Both the position numbers and the translations under genes were made by a program. The notes below the pieces were generated by a model. The model saw only the letters and a program-made list of their open reading frames with translations, did no database searches and was not told the origin of the DNA. Below, one piece after another: positions 8,513 to 18,215 of a stretch of DNA of 64,000 nt. Position 1 is the first letter of the stretch. Each line of letters starts with the position of its first letter. This DNA is from Pseudomonadota bacterium (GTDB taxonomy: Bacteria; Pseudomonadota; Gammaproteobacteria; Pseudomonadales; Pseudohongiellaceae), in contig JAQCBT010000009.1 of the NCBI GenBank assembly GCA_027621405.1, positions 62,001 through 126,000 on the forward strand, read 5' to 3'.

Positions 8513-10360
8513 ATGCACGCAACACCAACTGCCCTTGTGCTCGATCCCGATCGCCATTCCCCCACTGCACCCTTGAAGCTGCTGGTCCTCGCCTTGACCT
8601 CGCTGGTGATGCTGTTTTCAGCCAACAATACAAGGGCACAGAATCTGGATTCCGAGCCGCTATTAGGGTCGGTCAGTCTGGAGGCAGGATTCAGTTCGAC
8701 TCCCTACACAGTCGAAGTGTCGCCGGGTGGCGAAGACGGGTCCGCACAATTGGGCGACAATTGCTTTGGCTACATCCGCTTTGCGCAGCCGGACTTCGTG
8801 CTCTCTTACCGGGCTGGCGAGAATCCACTCGGGATATTCGCCGTCTCGGATCTCGACATCACGATTGCCATCAACGATCCCGCAGGCAACTGGCACTGCA
8901 ACGATGACAGCCCCTATCTAAGTGATACCAACTCAGGCATCCAGTTCAGTGATCCCCTTTCGGGCGACTACCAGATCTGGGTTGGCAGCTATGATAGCGG
9001 CGCCGAATCGATTACTACCCTGCTGGCCATTACCGAAGCCGACGAAACCGAATGGGCTTCCTTACCGGTTGGCCTCGAAGACTCGGTTTATGCAGCCAAC
9101 TTCGATCTTAATGGCGATATCATCTTCGGTGACGACAGCAGCGGATTTGCCAATGAAGGTGAATGCGACGATCCGCGCTTCCAGGGTCCGGGCGCGGCTT
9201 TCGGCTCCAGCAGCAGTCATCTGTTCAAGGATGCCAGCGACTGCCGCAGCCAGTTCCAGGCTGGCATGGTTACCCTGGCTGAGCCCGAAGACATGAATCT
9301 GAGCGGCGACTTTGACTCGGGCCTGATTGCTGGGGATGCGAGCCTATTTCCCGGAAATACGGTTGGCGTTAACCCGGCGTCCATAGCCGATGCGGGCCCG
9401 TTCGGCGAAGTGATGTCTGCCCTGTGGCAAGCGTTTCAGGCCATCCCCGGCGATAACGCGCCCGCCACGCCACTGCCTTTTGAGTTGGGAGGAAATAACC
9501 TGGCCGACTATGATCGCAACGCCATGACCGCACTAACCGGCATCAATTTCGGCGAGAACAGCGGACCGTTTATCGATGACGGTGAGTGCGATGATCCACG
9601 CTTCGAAGGGCCGGGAGCTTCCGGCATTGATTTCGAGGGCGGCGAATTGACCGACGCCGCCGACTGCAGCAGCCTCTACCTCGAAGGTTCACTGACCTAC
9701 CTGGAGCCCGGGATCGCAGAACCTGAAATGATCGTAGACAGCAACGGTATCAATTTTGGCGACAACAGCAGCGTGTATGCCGATGACGGCGAATGCGACG
9801 ACCCGCGCTTCGAAGGACCCGGAGCCGCATCATTCAACTCCGAAGACGATGAGATGCACGATGCCAACGACTGCCGCAGTTTGTATGAAGCTGGCCGGGT
9901 AAGACTGTTAGAGGGAATCTCCAATCGGGATTCGTCAGCGTCGCTCTCATCTTCGGCGCGATCAAATAGCGCAGCAGGTAACACGCCAGCCGCCCCGCAG
10001 CAGGAGACTTACACGGTCGGTGTTCCACGCGGTGACGTCAACGGAGCTACCCAGGCATACGGTTCCATCTACGCCAGCGGCACAGTGTATGGCAGCCCGA
10101 TCAACCCCGGTGAGCGCGGCCTCAGCTTCATGCCTGATGTGACGAGCTACGCGCCACCCCCTACTCGACCGGAACCCGAAATCGATTTTGGCGATAACAG
10201 CAGCGTATTCGCCAACGATGGTGAATGCGATGACCCCCGTTTCGAAGGCGAAGGTATGGCCTTCGCCAGCTTCGATGAATACCTGGGCAGAGATGCGGAT
10301 GACTGCCGCACGGCCTTTGAAGCGGGGACCATAACCCTGATCCGGGATGAGCAACCATGA
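8513..10360 (+). CDS. Secreted protein with PPC-like domain and four ECDDPRFEG repeats
   Basis: The 615-residue protein has a long N-terminal leader whose hydrophobic core ends LFSANNTRAQ, so it is exported. Residues about 55-170 (LGDNCFGYIRF, DITIAINDPAGNWHCNDD, SGDYQIWVGSYDSG) look like a pre-peptidase C-terminal (PPC)-type beta domain. The rest contains four copies of a roughly 54-residue module, near residues 200, 344, 413 and 557. Each has the pattern (I/N)FGDNSSxxANDGECDDPRFEGPG, a variable stretch, then DAxDCRxxYEAGxxxL. Each copy has two Cys, consistent with one disulfide per module, and clustered Asp/Glu/Asn that could bind calcium. A Ser/Pro/Thr-rich linker lies near residues 470-545. 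The stop overlaps the next ATG (ATGA), so it is coupled to the DUF945 gene. Function unknown. Confidence 0.82.
   Translation: MHATPTALVLDPDRHSPTAPLKLLVLALTSLVMLFSANNTRAQNLDSEPLLGSVSLEAGFSSTPYTVEVSPGGEDGSAQLGDNCFGYIRFAQPDFVLSYRAGENPLGIFAVSDLDITIAINDPAGNWHCNDDSPYLSDTNSGIQFSDPLSGDYQIWVGSYDSGAESITTLLAITEADETEWASLPVGLEDSVYAANFDLNGDIIFGDDSSGFANEGECDDPRFQGPGAAFGSSSSHLFKDASDCRSQFQAGMVTLAEPEDMNLSGDFDSGLIAGDASLFPGNTVGVNPASIADAGPFGEVMSALWQAFQAIPGDNAPATPLPFELGGNNLADYDRNAMTALTGINFGENSGPFIDDGECDDPRFEGPGASGIDFEGGELTDAADCSSLYLEGSLTYLEPGIAEPEMIVDSNGINFGDNSSVYADDGECDDPRFEGPGAASFNSEDDEMHDANDCRSLYEAGRVRLLEGISNRDSSASLSSSARSNSAAGNTPAAPQQETYTVGVPRGDVNGATQAYGSIYASGTVYGSPINPGERGLSFMPDVTSYAPPPTRPEPEIDFGDNSSVFANDGECDDPRFEGEGMAFASFDEYLGRDADDCRTAFEAGTITLIRDEQP
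9112..10342 (+). repeat. Four in-frame ECDDPRFEG modules
   Basis: Copies at about 9112-9279, 9542-9703, 9749-9910 and 10181-10342 encode the same roughly 54-residue motif. Copies 2 and 3 are nearly adjacent (about 45 bases apart), while copies 1-2 and 3-4 are separated by about 260-270 bases of unrelated sequence. The invariant core is G-E-C-D-D-P-R-F, followed 25-30 residues later by D-x-x-D-C. Confidence 0.85.
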
Positions 10361-11682
10361 AAAAACGAATCTTGTACGGAGTCCTGGGCCTGGTTACCGT
10401 AGTTGTGATCGCCGCAGCCGCCGCGCCAATGGTAATCGGCAGAGGCGTGCGCGATGCCACCATGAACAGCTTGCTGGAAATGCTGCCGCCTGAAAGCCGT
10501 AGTCAGCTGGTTATTACCGAGACTCGCTTTGACTCGGGCTGGTTCAGCAGCGAAGGCGAATTGGATCTGCGCTACGTTGCGCTGGCTGATGACGATGACC
10601 TGGCCATGCGCCTGCTGTTTGACATCTCCCATGGCCCCTTGCTGTTTACCCCGGACGGGGTTCGCCTGGGCCTGGCTTATGCCGAGATCATACCTTCTTT
10701 CACCAGCGCGGAACTGACCCAGGCCATGACCGATTTGCCAATCGAACTGCCTGATGTGCGCATGGATTTGCTGGCGGGTCTGGACCAGTCACTCCTCATA
10801 TCGCTCAACATCGAGCCCTTCAATTATTCCAATGAATCGGCTCAAGTATCCTTCGCGGGGATGCGGGGAAGTATATTGACGAACCCGGATTTATCCGCCG
10901 AAATACTGTTCAACATGGGTCAACTGCAGGCTGCACAGCCGACTACCCAGATGGGATTTAACCTGGCCGGCATGACCCTGGAGAGTACGACTCAGCAGGT
11001 GAACGACCTGCTGGCGCCCAGCATGGCCATGCTGGCGATCCCGGCTATCAGCAGCGAAGCGCCCTACCCTTTCAATATCAGCAATATCAGGGCCGATGCC
11101 AGCGTACAGCCTTCCGGCGCTGGACCGGAGCGTATCGACATCCGCCAGGGTTTTCGCGTCGCCAGTATCGATGCCGACATTCCCGTCACCTCGGTAAATC
11201 TCACAATGGATCTTTCCGAGTTGCATAGCGAACTTGTTCGCGGCTACTACGAGATGATTGCAGAGATCCAGAACGCGATTAATACCAATCCCCAGACGGG
11301 CACCAGCACTATCGAAGAGTCTGCCGAGGCAATGGCAATGATCGCCATACAGAACAGCCTGGTGTTCGGCTACCTGGTCGAAGCCAATGCCTTCGACGGC
11401 GACCACAGCATCAATCTGCGCATCGACTGGCGTGGCATGCCCGGGGTCACCGACCTGGACAGCATCGAGGCCATGCAGATTCTTGAAGTGTTGAGCTTCG
11501 ATGTTTCCGTGTCCCTAGATGAAGCGGCCATCATGCGCTCCCCCATGGCCGAGATGGTGGACCCTTACGTACAGCAGGGCTACCTGCGCATCGACGGTGG
11601 TCGCATCCTGATGGATATGAGTCTTCGCGATGCCGAGCTGACGGTGAATGGCGAAACCGTGGCACTTGAGCAATTCCTTTAA
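10357..11682 (+). CDS. DUF945 (YdgA-like) family protein
   Basis: The 441-residue protein has a single N-terminal transmembrane helix (residues about 5-27). A large extracytoplasmic region follows with the DUF945 pattern: FDSGWFSSEGELDL near residues 57-70, ISHGPLLF near 92, repeated beta-rich segments and a C-terminal YLRIDGGRILMDMSLRDAELTVNGE. These proteins are inner-membrane-anchored periplasmic proteins of unknown biochemical role. ATGA overlap with the repeat-protein gene indicates translational coupling, so the two may act together in the envelope. This is established only as co-expression by position. Confidence 0.85.
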   Translation: MKKRILYGVLGLVTVVVIAAAAAPMVIGRGVRDATMNSLLEMLPPESRSQLVITETRFDSGWFSSEGELDLRYVALADDDDLAMRLLFDISHGPLLFTPDGVRLGLAYAEIIPSFTSAELTQAMTDLPIELPDVRMDLLAGLDQSLLISLNIEPFNYSNESAQVSFAGMRGSILTNPDLSAEILFNMGQLQAAQPTTQMGFNLAGMTLESTTQQVNDLLAPSMAMLAIPAISSEAPYPFNISNIRADASVQPSGAGPERIDIRQGFRVASIDADIPVTSVNLTMDLSELHSELVRGYYEMIAEIQNAINTNPQTGTSTIEESAEAMAMIAIQNSLVFGYLVEANAFDGDHSINLRIDWRGMPGVTDLDSIEAMQILEVLSFDVSVSLDEAAIMRSPMAEMVDPYVQQGYLRIDGGRILMDMSLRDAELTVNGETVALEQFL

Positions 11683-11730
11683 ACCATTCTCACCTCCTGC
11701 AGTAAGTGGAAAATAGCAGGGGTCAGGTGC

Positions 11731-11772
11731 CTGACTTACATCAATATACTCTCCTGCCAGTCAGGTGATACT
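11731..11772 (+). promoter_or_regulatory. Putative FNR/ANR-dependent class II promoter of the ompW-like gene
   Basis: CTGACTTACATCAA (11731-11744) matches the FNR consensus TTGATNNNNATCAA at 8 of 10 fixed positions. Its centre (11737.5) lies 41.5 bases before a predicted start at about 11779, and GATACT (11767-11772) sits exactly where the -10 element should be. The same arrangement precedes the monooxygenase gene at 24189. Caution: the weaker left half-site also belongs to a palindrome GTCAGGTGCCTGAC (11722-11735). Confidence 0.5.
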
Positions 11773-11821
11773 TGTGCTGTTTGCTGCCAAAGCAAACAAC
11801 ACAATATGTGGAGAGTGGACT

Positions 11822-12514
11822 ATGAATCGACTGGCTTTTCCCGCCATTGCTGTCATCACAGCATTAACTACAAATTTCAGCCCCGTTGTTCTCGCCCATG
11901 AAGCGGGAGACATAATTCTCAGGGTAGGTGCTGCGCAGGTGGCACCTGACGACAGCAGCAGTGTCGTCAATACGGCGACCACCGGCCCTCTCGCCGCTAC
12001 CTCAGTCGGTGTAGAAGACAACACCCAGCTCGGTCTCAACCTGGTATGGATGTGGACGGATTCGATAGGACTGGAGGTACTTGCGGCGACGCCGTTCGAC
12101 CATGACCTCAAGGTATCCGGACTGGATCAGTACGGATTCAATACGGTTGACCTGGGTAGCACTAAGCAGTTACCACCAACCCTCAGTGCGCTATATTTCT
12201 TCGGCAGCAGTAGCTCCCCGATTCGACCCTATATCGGTGCCGGGATTAACTACACGACCTTCTTCAGCAAGGATTTCACCGCGAAGGCGGAGGCGGAACT
12301 GGGAGCCAATGGGCTTGACCTTGACGACTCCTGGGGCCTGTCCGGACGAGTAGGTATCGATATAGATCTTTCCGATAACTGGATTCTCAATGCATCAGTC
12401 TGGGCGATTGATATTGATACCGATGCCAGTTTCAACTCAGCCCTGGGCAGGGTCAATGCGGCAGTGGATATCGATCCCCTGGTCTACATGATCTCGCTGG
12501 GATTCCAGTTCTAG
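11822..12514 (+). CDS. OmpW-family outer-membrane protein
   Basis: The 230-residue protein has a signal peptide (cleavage after ...PVVLAHE region, residues about 20-25) and an 8-stranded barrel pattern. OmpW family features include TQLGLNLVWM, PFDHDLKV, the LPPTLSALYFF motif near residue 117, RPYIGAGINYTTFF near residues 138-151 and a C-terminal aromatic Phe (SLGFQF) for barrel assembly. The start at 11822 follows TGTGGAGAGTGGACT; the longer frame from 11765 would hide the signal peptide. OmpW forms a narrow hydrophobic channel, and in enterobacteria it is regulated by oxygen through FNR. That agrees with the FNR-like box upstream. A paralogue lies at 22343. Confidence 0.92.
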   Translation: MNRLAFPAIAVITALTTNFSPVVLAHEAGDIILRVGAAQVAPDDSSSVVNTATTGPLAATSVGVEDNTQLGLNLVWMWTDSIGLEVLAATPFDHDLKVSGLDQYGFNTVDLGSTKQLPPTLSALYFFGSSSSPIRPYIGAGINYTTFFSKDFTAKAEAELGANGLDLDDSWGLSGRVGIDIDLSDNWILNASVWAIDIDTDASFNSALGRVNAAVDIDPLVYMISLGFQF

Positions 12515-12619
12515 CGGAAAACGGGGCACTGACTAACGGGGCAATTGGCGCTTCTATCCGCCAGTAAAGGCTTACCCGGTTTTCAGTGCCCGCGCTTTCG
12601 TCGCCTCCGCCTGGCCTGA

Positions 12620-13207
12620 TCAGAATTCCGGCACGTTACGCTGGAAGACCCGCCAGTAGTGCCACTCCTCTGTAACGTATTCGTTTCCGTCGGCATCCAG
12701 CGCTGTCACGATCGGGTCTCTGCCGCCACGCAAGCGGGCAACTTCGGCCCGATCCTGCACCAATACCACCGTCATTTCATAGATCTTGCCGCCAATCTTC
12801 AGGCGCACGCGCGGATCGCGTTCGACGTTTCTCCACCACGCCTTGCCGTTTGGGAACTCCCTGTTCAATCTGAAAGTTTGCGCGCTGGACTGCAGGTAGA
12901 GTCTGTCCCCCCGTGGAACCAACAGGACGGTAACGGAGTGTGGTATTCCGTACCAGGTACGGGTTTCAAGTTCGGTTGCGTTTGCTGCGAACGCGTCGTT
13001 GTAGTCGTTAACCCAATCCCAGTCCGTCACCGCTTCCCTGACAACTTCCCCGGTCAGCCACAAGCCTGGCCGGGCCGAGCGGCCAGCATTGGCGTAATTC
13101 TCAGCGCTGGGGTGCCCTGGCGGCAACCCGACTACCCGCAACGTCAAGAGCGTGCCCACTACCAGTGCCGTAATAGCCAATAGTCCGAGCTTTAATGGTT
13201 TCATCAT
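12620..13207 (-). CDS. Membrane-anchored split-barrel flavin/F420-type protein
   Basis: The 195-residue protein begins with MM followed by one transmembrane helix (residues 7-25). The soluble part (RTWYGIPHSVTVLLVPRGDRLYL, FPNGKAWWRNVERDPRVRLKIGGKIYEM) has the pattern of the deazaflavin-dependent nitroreductase / pyridoxamine-phosphate-oxidase-like split beta-barrel superfamily. There, a WWRNVxRDPxVxLxxGG segment lines the cofactor. The actual cofactor and substrate are unknown. It lies 59 bases downstream of pntB on the same strand and could be co-transcribed with the NADPH-generating transhydrogenase. Confidence 0.65.
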   Translation of the reverse strand: MMKPLKLGLLAITALVVGTLLTLRVVGLPPGHPSAENYANAGRSARPGLWLTGEVVREAVTDWDWVNDYNDAFAANATELETRTWYGIPHSVTVLLVPRGDRLYLQSSAQTFRLNREFPNGKAWWRNVERDPRVRLKIGGKIYEMTVVLVQDRAEVARLRGGRDPIVTALDADGNEYVTEEWHYWRVFQRNVPEF

Positions 13208-13266
13208 CTTTGATTTCCTCGCAGATTGATTTTCCCGGCGGACACTACATGGCTACAAAGACTCGA

Positions 13267-14706
13267 TCAGTCCAGCTCCCGCAGCAAATCATCCATGGAC
13301 GCCTTGGCATCACCATAGAACATGCGTGTGTTGTCTTTGAAGAACAGAGGATTCTCGATTCCGGAATAGCCGGTGCCGCGACCACGTTTACAGACGAACA
13401 CATGGCGTGACTTCCAAACCTCCAGAACCGGCATGCCAGCAATCGGGCTGCCGGGGTCATCCTGCGCGGCAGGATTAACGATGTCGTTGGCGCCGATGAT
13501 GATAACTACATCGGTCTCGGGGAAATCATCGTTGATTTCTTCCATCTCCAACACGATGTCGTAGGGTACCTTGGCTTCCGCCAGCAGTACATTCATGTGC
13601 CCAGGGAGGCGCCCGGCAACCGGATGAATCGCGAAGCGTACCGTCTTGCCCTGTGCGCGCAAACGTTTGGTCAACTCTGACACTGAACCCTGGGCCTGGG
13701 CCACGGCCATGCCATAGCCCGGTACGATAATCACACTATCGGCATCCTGGATTGCCTGGGCAACCGCATCGGCCTTCGCCTCGATCATCTCGCCCTCTAC
13801 AGCGGCGGAAGACTGTGTCTCACCACCCCAGCCCCCGAGAATCACCGACACGAAAGAACGATTCATGCCCTTACACATGATGTAGGAAAGGATGGCACCG
13901 GAAGAACCCACCAGGGCGCCGGTTACGATCAACAGGTCGTTGCCCAGAGTGAACCCGATCGCGGCCGCCGCCCAACCGGAATAGGAATTAAGCATCGAGA
14001 CTACGACGGGCATGTCGGCACCGCCGATGGCGAGGATGAGATGACAGCCTATCGCTCCCGAGATCAGCGCAACGAGCAGCATGGTCCAAAGCCCGGCACC
14101 GCTGAGATAGAGATAGCCCAGGAAGAAGCAGGCTAGCAAGGCGAGCAGGTTAAGCGCGTGTCGGCCCGGTAGGGTCAGTGCCGCCGAGCTTAGTCTGCCA
14201 GCCAGTTTGCCGTAGGCAATGATGGAGCCGGTAAAGGTAATGGCACCGATCAGTATGCCCAGGAACAACTCCACCTTGAGGATGCTGAGTTCTACATCGG
14301 ACTTGGCGGCAATTGTCGCGGCGAAGCCAGCCAACTGATCGACGGTTCCATCCGCGCGGGCGGCAAGTGCCGAGCCCATTTCAAGATCGGCGTTAATACC
14401 GATGAATACAGCAGCCAGGCCCACCAGACTGTGAAAGCCGGCTACCAACTCTGGCATCTGGGTCATCTGCACACGGTTGGCTACAATCCAGCCACCAATG
14501 CCGCCGGCGATGATCATCAAGCCGATCAGGAATGACTGACCACCTGCGGCGTTGATCGTCGCCGCAACCGCCAGGGTCATGCCGATGATGCCATACCAGA
14601 TGGCACGCTTGGCTTTTTCCTGATTGGACAGGCCACCGAGGGCCAGGATAAAGAGAACGGCTGCTACTATGTAGGCAGCGGTAACGAGTCCTTCGTTAGT
14701 ATGCAT
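13267..14706 (-). CDS. pntB: Proton-translocating NAD(P) transhydrogenase, beta subunit
   Basis: The 479-residue inner-membrane protein has about nine helices in its N-terminal 280 residues (domain II) and a C-terminal NADP(H)-binding domain III. Domain III carries the nucleotide signature [15 protein letters not shown] (around residue 322), [19 protein letters not shown] and [15 protein letters not shown]. Length equals the E. coli subunit (about 462) plus a small extension. With PntA it couples proton re-entry to NADPH formation from NADH. It starts 3 bases after the pntA stop. Confidence 0.97.
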   Translation of the reverse strand: MHTNEGLVTAAYIVAAVLFILALGGLSNQEKAKRAIWYGIIGMTLAVAATINAAGGQSFLIGLMIIAGGIGGWIVANRVQMTQMPELVAGFHSLVGLAAVFIGINADLEMGSALAARADGTVDQLAGFAATIAAKSDVELSILKVELFLGILIGAITFTGSIIAYGKLAGRLSSAALTLPGRHALNLLALLACFFLGYLYLSGAGLWTMLLVALISGAIGCHLILAIGGADMPVVVSMLNSYSGWAAAAIGFTLGNDLLIVTGALVGSSGAILSYIMCKGMNRSFVSVILGGWGGETQSSAAVEGEMIEAKADAVAQAIQDADSVIIVPGYGMAVAQAQGSVSELTKRLRAQGKTVRFAIHPVAGRLPGHMNVLLAEAKVPYDIVLEMEEINDDFPETDVVIIIGANDIVNPAAQDDPGSPIAGMPVLEVWKSRHVFVCKRGRGTGYSGIENPLFFKDNTRMFYGDAKASMDDLLRELD

Positions 14707-14709
14707 CGC

Positions 14710-16284
14710 TTAACTCCGTTGGAACATCGCGAGCATGCGACGCGTAACCAGGAAACCACCGAAAATATTCACCGAGGCCATCAGCACCGAGAGCGCAGCC
14801 AGCAGGATCACGAGGAAGCTGCCGGAGACGATCTGCAATAAGGCACCTACGATGATGATCGAGGAGATGGCATTGGTAATGGCCATCAAAGGCGTATGCA
14901 GCGAGTGCGCCACACCCCAGATGACATGGAAACCGATAAACACCGAGAGCACGAAGACAATAAAGTGCTGCATGAAACTTGGCGGTGCCACCGTACCCAG
15001 GGCAAGACAGAGCACACCACCTATGCCGAGCAATAAGCCGGTGCGGTTGAGAGACTTCTTCAATTCAGCCAATTCACGTGCGGATTTCTCTGCAGCCGTC
15101 TCTACCACTTCCTTCTTTTTGGGGGCTGCGGCGGCAACCGCCTTGATCTTGGGCGGTGGTGGCGGCCAGGTGATCTCGCCCTGGTGCGTGACCAAAGCCC
15201 CGCGAATCACATCGTCTTCCATGTTGATGACCGGCACACCATCTTTCTCGGGAGTAAGATCATCCATCATGTGACGAATGTTAGTGGCGTAGAGATTGGA
15301 GGACTGGGTGGCCATGCGGCTGGGGAAGTCGGTATAGCCGATGATGGTGACGCCGTTATCTGTGACCAGCTTCTCATCGGCCTTCGTGAGCGTGCAGTTA
15401 CCGCCACGCTCCGCCGCCAGGTCCACGATCACCGAACCGGGCTTCATGGCCTTGACCATGTCTTCGGTCCACAGCTCTGGCGCAGGACGATTGGGTATCA
15501 GTGCCGTGGTGATAACGATATCAACTTCCGGCGCCAACTCCCGAAATTTTTCCAACTGCTTCTCGCGAAACTCAGGGCTGGAAGGGGCTGCATAGCCACC
15601 GGTTTCGGCGCCATCGGTCTGCGCCTCTTCGAAGTCGAGGAATACGAACTCCGCTCCCATGGACTCGATCTGTTCCGAGACTTCCGGTCGCACATCGAAT
15701 GCCATGGTAATGGCCCCGAGGGATACGGACGTGCCGATGGCAGCCAGACCTGCAACACCGGCACCGACCACCAACACTTTCGCCGGGGGCACTTTGCCCG
15801 CCGCCGTCATCTGGCCCATGAAGAAGCGGCCGAAATTGTTACCCGCCTCGACCACCGCGCGATAGCCGGCAATATTGGCCATGGACGACAGTGCGTCCAT
15901 CTTCTGCGCGCGACTGATGCGCGGCACCATGTCCATGGCCAGCGCGGTTATGTTCTTGGCCCTCAGTTTTTCCAACAGATCTTCGTTCGCTGCCGGCCAG
16001 ATAAAGCAGATAAGAGTTTTTCCGTCTGCTGCGCTTTCAACTTCTTCCACGGAGGGCTCACGCACCTTGACGATGACGTCTGCTTCGCTCCACAGCTCAG
16101 CCGCCGAGCCCACAAGCTTGACTCCGGCCGCCTCATAGGCTGCATCGGTTATGGAGGCAGCCGCCCCGGCGCCGGCCTCCACCAGGCATTCATAGCCCAG
16201 TTTCTGCAGTCGCTCTGCACTCTCGGGTGTCAGCGCAACCCGCGCCTCGCCTTTTGCGGTTTCCTTGGGTGCTCCAATCTTCAT
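14710..16284 (-). CDS. pntA: Proton-translocating NAD(P) transhydrogenase, alpha subunit
   Basis: The 524-residue protein starts with MKIGAPKETAKGEARVALTP (start at 16284, with CAGGAGTTTGGTA upstream; the longer frame to 16320 is not supported). Domain I holds the NAD(H)-binding Rossmann segment VLVVGAGVAGLAAIGT near residue 173 and the alanine-dehydrogenase-like DMVPRISRAQKMDALSSMANIAGYRAV. An Ala/Lys linker near residues 390-410 leads to four C-terminal transmembrane helices. This is the fused alpha1+alpha2 architecture of E. coli, not the split form of alphaproteobacteria. It forms a tight operon with pntB. Confidence 0.97.
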   Translation of the reverse strand: MKIGAPKETAKGEARVALTPESAERLQKLGYECLVEAGAGAAASITDAAYEAAGVKLVGSAAELWSEADVIVKVREPSVEEVESAADGKTLICFIWPAANEDLLEKLRAKNITALAMDMVPRISRAQKMDALSSMANIAGYRAVVEAGNNFGRFFMGQMTAAGKVPPAKVLVVGAGVAGLAAIGTSVSLGAITMAFDVRPEVSEQIESMGAEFVFLDFEEAQTDGAETGGYAAPSSPEFREKQLEKFRELAPEVDIVITTALIPNRPAPELWTEDMVKAMKPGSVIVDLAAERGGNCTLTKADEKLVTDNGVTIIGYTDFPSRMATQSSNLYATNIRHMMDDLTPEKDGVPVINMEDDVIRGALVTHQGEITWPPPPPKIKAVAAAAPKKKEVVETAAEKSARELAELKKSLNRTGLLLGIGGVLCLALGTVAPPSFMQHFIVFVLSVFIGFHVIWGVAHSLHTPLMAITNAISSIIIVGALLQIVSGSFLVILLAALSVLMASVNIFGGFLVTRRMLAMFQRS

Positions 16285-16424
16285 TACCAAACTCCTGTAA
16301 TTCCTGGCCGGGCCAGACAACAGGGTCGTTTATACCAATAATTCGGCTTGTCTGGAATCGATGACATCATTAGGTGTTAGGCCCGAGGGCCACATTGACC
16401 AGAAAAATCTGGTGTCCAAATAAA

Positions 16425-16457
16425 AAAAGGCCAGGGTCGAATGACACCTGGCCTTTT
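16425..16457 (-). terminator. Rho-independent terminator after the minus-strand cytochrome c-monooxygenase gene
   Basis: AAAAGGCCAGG / CCTGGCCTTTT form an 11-bp perfect stem with an 11-base loop. On the minus strand the stem is followed by a T tract (GGCCTTTTTTTATT). It lies about 50 bases beyond the stop at 16506. Confidence 0.9.
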
Positions 16458-16505
16458 CTAATCATTGCGACTTGCACAAATGTGCTTTGGAAGTCTTCAG
16501 ATCGC

Positions 16506-17831
16506 CTAGTCGTCAGACCCTGCAAGACTTCGCTGATCGCGCTCCGCACGCTCGGCAACCAGTTTCTCATAACCCTCTTCGTCCAGATGGGTTACGGCGA
16601 TCCAGGCATGAGACATCTCATCCGTAGTACGCTGACCGGCTCCGACCCACTGGTCCGGATCCGGATTCATTGGATTATCGGCGGTGTTATCGTACCAGGC
16701 AGAGATGATGATGGTCGCGCCAGCCGGAATCAGGGGCTGATAACCTTCTTCATAGGTGTGGCTGTGGTTCCAGGCAGCAGTCCAGTTGGACGCCTGGCTC
16801 AGCACTTCGCGACGGCCGGTTTCCGGGTTGAACATCTCGAGCGACATGGCAACACCGCGCAGGTGCATGTGTGGCTGCCAGCTGTCGATGCGAACAGGAT
16901 GGTCAAAAGAATGGAAGCCCTGGGTCATCAGCTTGCCATGAGGTGGAACCATGTAGTCGCCACCACCTTCCAGGCGATACGCACGCAGGTCCTGCCTGTA
17001 GGCTTCTTCTTCGTTGAAGTTATCTTCTTCGTCGTAGAACCAGATACCTACCTGAACCTGATCGTTAGGTACTGCATTGCCATCAGGGAAGTAGTGAATC
17101 TCCCACTCAACCTTGGAGTTGGCGGGTGCTTTTCGGCAGGCACCTGCAGGAACTTTCTCGCCGAGCTTGCCCAGCGCGAACTCGGACAGACGGTCGCTAT
17201 CAACCCATTCGCCCTCGTCGTTCAGAATCTTGAAGTGAGAGTTGGCATGGTGGGTGGAACCCATCGCGGCGGCTGATGGCAGTGTCTCCACGGCCTTGAT
17301 GCAGCGGCTTTCGGTGATACCGGAATCAACTACCGGCTCCCACCACAGGTCCTGACCCTGGGCTGGAACATTCCAGGCAGCGGATTTGATGATGTGATCG
17401 GGTGGGCCCAGGTCTTCTGCCAGACGCCATTCACCCTTCTTAGGGTATTGTCTTGGTGGAGGCAGGTCTTCTGGATTACCCATAGGAGAACCAGCATTCA
17501 CCCAGGCAACGATCGTATCGATGTCTTCCTGGGACATACGCCAGTCGTTCTTCAATTCCTGCACGCCGATATCGTGATCATACTGATACGGAGGCATGGC
17601 ACGCTGTGCCACCTTGAGCTGAATCAGGGGCGCCCAGGGGCGCACTTCCTCGTAGCTGGTGAAAGACATAGGGCCGATCGCACCAGGCTGGTGGCAGATC
17701 TGGCAGTTGTCTTGAATAATTCGGGAAACTTCCTTCGCATAGGTGGGGTGGGCGGCCTCATCCTGTGCGCTGGCTACTGCTGGCAATAAAGCCAGGGCTG
17801 AGCCCAATCCAATCAATCCTGCAATTCTCAT
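16506..17831 (-). CDS. Cytochrome c fused to PHM/DBH-type copper monooxygenase (paralogue A)
   Basis: The 441-residue exported protein has a signal peptide (cleaved after ...ASAQ, about residue 23). A cytochrome c domain follows with heme motif CQICH (C43, C46, H47) and a candidate axial Met (M79, RAMPPYQ). Next is a two-domain copper type II monooxygenase. The copper sites expected from animal peptidylglycine hydroxylating monooxygenase are all present: CuH ligands H194-H195 (STHHANS) and H246 (EIHYFPDG); CuM ligands H321 and H323 (WQPHMHLRG) and M406 (TTDEMSHAW). The heme domain probably supplies electrons in place of ascorbate (inference). About 75% of residues match the copy at 24189, but this one lacks an FNR-like box and has no lyase gene beside it. 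Ribosome binding site GAGGAAAAGCAA; own terminator. Confidence 0.85.
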   Translation of the reverse strand: MRIAGLIGLGSALALLPAVASAQDEAAHPTYAKEVSRIIQDNCQICHQPGAIGPMSFTSYEEVRPWAPLIQLKVAQRAMPPYQYDHDIGVQELKNDWRMSQEDIDTIVAWVNAGSPMGNPEDLPPPRQYPKKGEWRLAEDLGPPDHIIKSAAWNVPAQGQDLWWEPVVDSGITESRCIKAVETLPSAAAMGSTHHANSHFKILNDEGEWVDSDRLSEFALGKLGEKVPAGACRKAPANSKVEWEIHYFPDGNAVPNDQVQVGIWFYDEEDNFNEEEAYRQDLRAYRLEGGGDYMVPPHGKLMTQGFHSFDHPVRIDSWQPHMHLRGVAMSLEMFNPETGRREVLSQASNWTAAWNHSHTYEEGYQPLIPAGATIIISAWYDNTADNPMNPDPDQWVGAGQRTTDEMSHAWIAVTHLDEEGYEKLVAERAERDQRSLAGSDD

Positions 17832-18215
17832 TTGCTTTTCCTCAAGCTAGCCAGGGATTTGTAGACATACTACCGCTTACGTATTTCCAGCCGCAGTGGG
17901 TCATATATTGCGGATTCGACACGCAAATTCCAAGAAACTATTTGTCACAATTTGTAGGCTAATTGTCTCCGAATAGTTACAAATTGGGCTGGTTTGCGCG
18001 TATAACCATGTAAAGAGTATAGTTATTTCCATTGGTCGCGGTTTTATCAGGAAAACCAAATACTTGCACACCTCCTGAGGACGGGTGAACTGGCTTGTGC
18101 AAAATCATGCTGCGAACGCCAGCCAGCGAGCTACTCAGAGCTAACGACCCAAGCATCGTGCACATAGCTGGAGCTTCTCAGGTTCCCAGCCTTATTTTCG
18201 GAAAACATGATGTGA
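17832..18215. other. Intergenic region between two minus-strand genes
   Basis: About 384 bases separate the ppsA stop from the start of the monooxygenase gene. It must contain the latter's promoter. I see no FNR-like box, no supported open frame and no strong terminator hairpin for ppsA. Confidence 0.4.

Noticed and set aside
8266-8628. 120-codon minus-strand frame upstream of the peroxiredoxin
   Set aside because: It runs through the divergent promoter and into the signal peptide of the repeat-protein gene; no family resemblance.
12526-12590. GGGCACTGA / TCAGTGCCC inverted repeat after the first ompW-like gene
   Set aside because: The loop is about 46 bases and no T tract follows, so it is not a convincing terminator.
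15184-16341. 385-codon plus-strand open frame
   Set aside because: Antisense to pntA, whose motifs are unmistakable; the His/Arg/Gly-rich translation is typical of a shadow frame.
17977-18165. 62-codon minus-strand open frame between the monooxygenase gene and ppsA
   Set aside because: No ribosome binding site and no coding-like composition.
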